Shown in pieces: positions 50,201-56,200 of a stretch of DNA of 64,000 bases (position 1 is its first letter; each line of letters begins with the position of its first letter). The stretch spans positions 130,644,831 through 130,708,830 of the forward strand of contig JAIOJX010000002.1 in assembly GCA_022376925.1 (NCBI GenBank), read 5' to 3'. Position numbers and translations under genes: made by a program. The notes below the pieces were generated by a model. The model was not told the DNA's origin, ran no database searches, and was given only the letters and a program-made list of their open reading frames with translations. This DNA comes from Tragulus kanchil (Eukaryota > Chordata > Mammalia > Artiodactyla > Tragulidae).

Positions 50201-53200
50201 TGCAGCCATGAAATTAGAAGACATCTGCTTCTTGGGAGAAAAACTATGAGAAACCTAGACAGCATATTAAAAAGCAAAGGCTTTATTTTGCCAACGTATG
50301 TCTGTATATCCAAAGCTATGTTTTTTCCAGCAGTCATGTATGCATGTGAGAGCTGGACCACAAAAAAGGCTGAATTGTGGTGCTGGAGAAGACTGTTGAG
50401 AGTCCCCTGGAATGCAAGAAGATCAAATCAGTCAGTCTTAAAGCAAATCATTCCTGAACATTTATTGGAAGGACCGATGCTGAAGCTGAAGCTCTAAAAC
50501 TTTGGTCACCTGATACGAATAGCCGACTCATTGGAAAAGAGGCTGATACTGCGAAAGATCGAAGGCAAAAGGAGAAGAGTGTGGCAGAGGATGAGATGGT
50601 TAGATAGAATTATCGACTAAATGGACATGAACTTGAGCAAACTCTGGGAGACAGTGGAGGATAGGGAAGCTCAGTGTGCTGCAGTTCACTGGGTTGAGAG
50701 TTGGACATGACTTAGTGACTGAATAACAACAAAGTGATAATGATGGCTAATATCCCAGTCCAGAATTCTTTCCTGGAGAATCCCATGGACAGAGGAGCCT
50801 GGTAGGCTACAATCCACAGGGCTACAAGAGTCAGACATGATTTAGTGACTAAACCACCAATAAACCCAAGGTATTATGAGGGCTCAAACAAAATAAATAA
50901 GGAAGTGCTTTGTAAACAGATAAAATCCTGGGAAAATTCAATGTGCTTATATAACAAATATTTATTTAGAAATTATTAGATTTCTTAATGTATTGATAAC
51001 ATATTTATCTGGCACTTAAAGGAATAGGAACTTATCACAAAGAGTGAGTTGCTTCTGGAGACACCAGAGGGCAAGCACTATGACCCCCTTCTGAACCTAA
51101 CTACTTCTCACTACAAAGTAATTTTGCCTGACCCACGGGCTCAGCTTCATCAAGGAGAAACTGGGATCTTCCCTCAGGCAAAAAAGCCTGGACCATGCCT
51201 CACTTAATGAAAATTTGGTATATAGTACATGGTTAACAAATACTTGGGAATGAATGAAGGAAAGGACAAGGAACAACGGAAAGAAAGGACAAGGAAAGAA
51301 GCAAGAAAGGGAAGGAAGGGGAGAAGAAGGGATGGAAAGATGGAAGAAAGGAAGAAAAATAGGAGGGGAGGCAGGGAATACTGACTTACATTAACCAGAA
51401 ATATTTTATCTCCCAAAGACAGTAAAAGGAATATACAGTGGTCCTACAAATGGATATTCTGTTTGTTGCAGCCTAGAGTAGAAGAATTTGGTGTGTCCAG
51501 ATTCAGGTCAATGCCTTACCTACAAACACCACTGCTTTCTTCCCTATAGGAGGTCCAAAAAGGCCTTTCCGTCGTCGATCCAGCTTGGACATGATGATAT
51601 CTTGTGTCTGATTGGCTGAGGTTCTGGCAGAGAAATTGATGCAGTTGGGCAGATAGATATTTTTGGGGAGGCGGAGAAGGAAGTTGTTGGTGATGACTGA
51701 TTTGCCAGTGCCTGTGGGTCCCACGAACAGCACTGGAATCTCATGGTCCAGGTAGGTTTTCAAGAAGAAGGATTGCCGGGCTGTCTCCATTGTGGGGATG
51801 ATGAGTTCTGAGACCTGTGCCACAAAAACATGGTGAGTCTTGATACTGGGCCCAGGAGACTGGGTCTGGGCATTCAAGAGACTTGAGGTTTAGCCTTACT
51901 ATCCATTCAACTCTCCTACTATCTTTATGATTTTGAGTATTTTACCTCTCTAGTGGTCCAGTTTCTTTATCTGCTAAATGGAAATAATAATGGCACCTAG
52001 TTCACTGAGATGTTTTGAGGATTAAATGATATCTTGCATGTAAATACAGGCATTATTGTCCCTGTTTTAGGTATGAGGAAACAGATATAAAGCTAACCAA
52101 CACAGCAAGTAAATGGAAATGCAAAATCTTAATCCCAGTTCATCTGCACTTGGAACTCATCACAAAGAGTGAGTTGCTTCTGGAGACACCAGAGGGCAAG
52201 CACTATGACCCCCTTCTGAACCTAACTACTTCTCACTACAAAGTAATTTTGCCTGACCCACGGGCTCAGCTTCATCAAGGAGAAACTGGGATCTTCCCTC
52301 AGGCAAAAAAGCCTGGACCATGCCTCACTTAATGAAAATTTGGTATATAGTACATGGTTAACAAATACTTGGGAATGAATGAAGGAAAGGACAAGGAACA
52401 ACGGAAAGAAAGGACAAGGAAAGAAGCAAGAAAGGGAAGGAAGGGGAGAAGAAGGGATGGAAAGATGGAAGAAAGGAAGAAAAATAGGAGGGGAGGCAGG
52501 GAATACTGACTTACATTAACCAGAAATATTTTATCTCCCAAAGACAGTAAAAGGAATATACAGTGGTCCTACAAATGGATATTCTGTTTGTTGCAGCCTA
52601 GAGTAGAAGAATTTGGTGTGTCCAGATTCAGGTCAATGCCTTACCTACAAACACCACTGCTTTCTTCCCTATAGGAGGTCCAAAAAGGCCTTTCCGTCCG
52701 ATCCAGCTTGGACATGATGATATCTTGTGTCTGATTGGCTGAGGTTCTGGCAGAGAAATTGATGCAGTTGGGCAGATAGATATTTTTGGGGAGGCGGAGA
52801 AGGAAGTTGTTGGTGATGACTGATTTGCCAGTGCCTGTGGGTCCCACGAACAGCACTGGAATCTCATGGTCCAGGTAGGTTTTCAAGAAGAAGGATTGCC
52901 GGGCTGTCTCCATTGTGGGGATGATGAGTTCTGAGACCTGTGCCACAAAAACATGGTGAGTCTTGATACTGGGCCCAGGAGACTGGGTCTGGGCATTCAA
53001 GAGACTTGAGGTTTAGCCTTACTATCCATTCAACTCTCCTACTATCTTTATGATTTTGAGTATTTTACCTCTCTAGTGGTCCAGTTTCTTTATCTGCTAA
53101 ATGGAAATAATAATGGCACCTAGTTCACTGAGATGTTTTGAGGATTAAATGATATCTTGCATGTAAATACAGGCATTATTGTCCCTGTTTTAGGTATGAG

Positions 53201-56200
53201 GAAACAGATATAAAGCTAACCAACACAGCAAGTAAATGGAAATGCAAAAATCTTAATCCCAGTTCATCTGATTCCAAGGACTATATTCTTAACAACTGAA
53301 ATGTCATATTATAAACACCAGTTATATTAAGGCTGGATTATAGCCATGGCCATCTGAGACCACTGCTTTGAACCATGCTGTCTGACTTGCCCTAGGTCCA
53401 CCTCCCATATACCATCTATACTGCCTGTCCAAGAAGAGTGAGGGGTGACTCTTGATCCCCACTCCCCGTGCTTGTTCCTCATCTTTTCCTAATGCTCATA
53501 TTCTCAGTTCCTCCTATGAATCCCCTTTGCAATACGGAAATTGCAATACTCTGTATTCAGACTCCAGTTGGGCTCTCAGGGCTTGGGCTTGAATCTCTAT
53601 TACTCTAAGTAGAATATCTTGCCTTAGATTGGCTCCTCTGAGCTTGAACCCTATTATCAACAATCTGGCTGCATCTGGTCCCTCCAATGAAGGGTAGAGG
53701 AAGGGGTTTACTGCTGTGTAGTCACTAAGTTGTTTCTGACTCTTTTGCAACCCCATGGACTTTGGCCCACCAGACTTCTTTGTCCATGGGATTTCCCATG
53801 CAAGAATACTGGGGTGGGTTAGCATTTCTGTCTCCAGGGGATCTTCCCAACCCAGGGACTGAACCTGTGTCTCTTGCATTGGCAGGCAGATTCTTTACTA
53901 CTGAGCCACCAGGGTAGTCCTAGAGGAAAGGGGTAGATTCTACCAAGTCTATTTATATGTCGAACAGCACTGGAATCTCATGGTCCAGGTAGGTTTTCAA
54001 GAAGAAGGATTGCCGGGCTGTCTCCATTGTGGGGATGATGAGTTCTGAGACCTGTGCCACAAAAACATGGTGAGTCTTGATACTGGGCCCAGGAGACTGG
54101 GTCTGGGCATTCAAGAGACTTGAGGTTTAGCCTTACTATCCATTCAACTCTCCTACTATCTTTATGATTTTGAGTATTTTACCTCTCTAGTGGTCCAGTT
54201 TCTTTATCTGCTAAATGGAAATAATAATGGCACCTAGTTCACTGAGATGTTTTGAGGATTAAATGATATCTTGCATGTAAATACAGGCATTATTGTCCCT
54301 GTTTTAGGTATGAGGAAACAGATATAAAGCTAACCAACACAGCAAGTAAATGGAAATGCAAAAATCTTAATCCCAGTTCATCTGATTCCAAGGACTATAT
54401 TCTTAACAACTGAAATGTCATATTATAAACACCAGTTATATTAAGGCTGGATTATAGCCATGGCCATCTGAGACCACTGCTTTGAACCATGCTGTCTGAC
54501 TTGCCCTAGGTCCACCTCCCATATACCATCTATACTGCCTGTCCAAGAAGAGTGAGGGGTGACTCTTGATCCCCACTCCCCGTGCTTGTTCCTCATCTTT
54601 TCCTAATGCTCATATTCTCAGTTCCTCCTATGAATCCCCTTTGCAATACGGAAATTGCAATACTCTGTATTCAGACTCCAGTTGGGCTCTCAGGGCTTGG
54701 GCTTGAATCTCTATTACTCTAAGTAGAATATCTTGCCTTAGATTGGCTCCTCTGAGCTTGAACCCTATTATCAACAATCTGGCTGCATCTGGTCCCTCCA
54801 ATGAAGGGTAGAGGAAGGGGTTTACTGCTGTGTAGTCACTAAGTTGTTTCTGACTCTTTTGCAACCCCATGGACTTTGGCCCACCAGACTTCTTTGTCCA
54901 TGGGATTTCCCATGCAAGAATACTGGGGTGGGTTAGCATTTCTGTCTCCAGGGGATCTTCCCAACCCAGGGACTGAACCTGTGTCTCTTGCATTGGCAGG
55001 CAGATTCTTTACTACTGAGCCACCAGGGTAGTCCTAGAGGAAAGGGGTAGTTAAGATCTAAATCATACACTCAAGTCTATTTATATGTCTAGACTGGAAG
55101 GGGACAGTGAACATGGAGCCACTGTGTTGTGTACCTCCAGAGAGCACCATTCACACTACGGTTTATGTAAATGGTGCACTTAAGCAAAACTTTAGGGGAA
55201 CATGAAGGAACTAAGGAGCCTCTTGATGAATGAAAGAGGTGAGTGAAAAAGCTAGCCCAAAACTCAACATTCAAAAAAATGAAGATCATGGCATCCAGTC
55301 TCATCACTTTATGGCAAATAGATGGGCAAACAATGGAAACTGTGACAGACTTTATTTTCCTGGGCTCCAAAGTGACCACAGCCATGAAATTAAAAGATGA
55401 TTGCTCTTTGGAAGAGAGCAAACCTTATGACAAACCTAAATAGCATATTCAAAAGCAGAGACATCACTTCGCTGACGAAAGATCATATAGTCAAAGCTCT
55501 GGTTTTTCCAGTAGTCATGTATAGGTGTGAGAGTGGAACCATAAAGAAGGCTGAGCGTGAAAGATTGATGCCTTCGAACTACAGTGTTGGAGAAGACTCT
55601 TGAAAGTCCCTTGGACTGCAAGGAGATCAAACCAGCCAAACCTAAGGGATATCAACCCTGAATATTCATTGGAAGGACTGATGCTGAAGCTGAAGCTCTG
55701 ATACTTTTGATACCTGGTGCAAAGAGACTACTCACTGGAGAAGACTCTGATACTGGGGAAAAGAGAAGGAGAAGGGGATGACGGAGGACAAGATGGTTAG
55801 ATGGCATCATTGACTCAATGGACATGAATTTGAGCAAGCTCCAGGAGATGGTGAAGGACAGGAAAGCCTGGCATGCTGCAGTCCGTGGGGTGGCAAAGAG
55901 TCAGGTACGACTAGAATGACTGAACTGACTGAGTAAAGCAAAACTAGACCATAATGCAAATGGCACCGACAGGAACAGTGCAACATGTTAGCTCTGTGTA
56001 TACCGGTAGTAAAAAGCTTGGTTTCTTTCGATTAACAATTTGAACAAAGTAAAAGAGAAAAGACAGGGCTTCCCCTGGTGGTCCAGTGGGTAAGGACACC
56101 GCCTTGCAGTGCAAGGGGCGCCGGTTCGATCCCTGGCCTGGGAAGATCCCACGGGCCGTGGAGCGGCTGGACTGATGTGTCCAATTACTGAGCTGGAGCT

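Larger units (their letters stand above)
51034..53270. repeat. Tandem duplication 14 (unit 1123-1125 bp)
   Basis: Copy a 51034-52158, copy b 52159-53270. A 2 bp deletion in copy b lies in exon 2. Contains a purine-rich tract and exon 2. Confidence 0.93.
52847..55084. repeat. Tandem duplication 15 (unit 1114 bp)
   Basis: Copy a 52847-53960, copy b 53961-55084. The end of copy a (53930-53950) lacks about 14 bp present in copy b. Contains part of exon 2 and a Bov-tA SINE. Confidence 0.92.
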
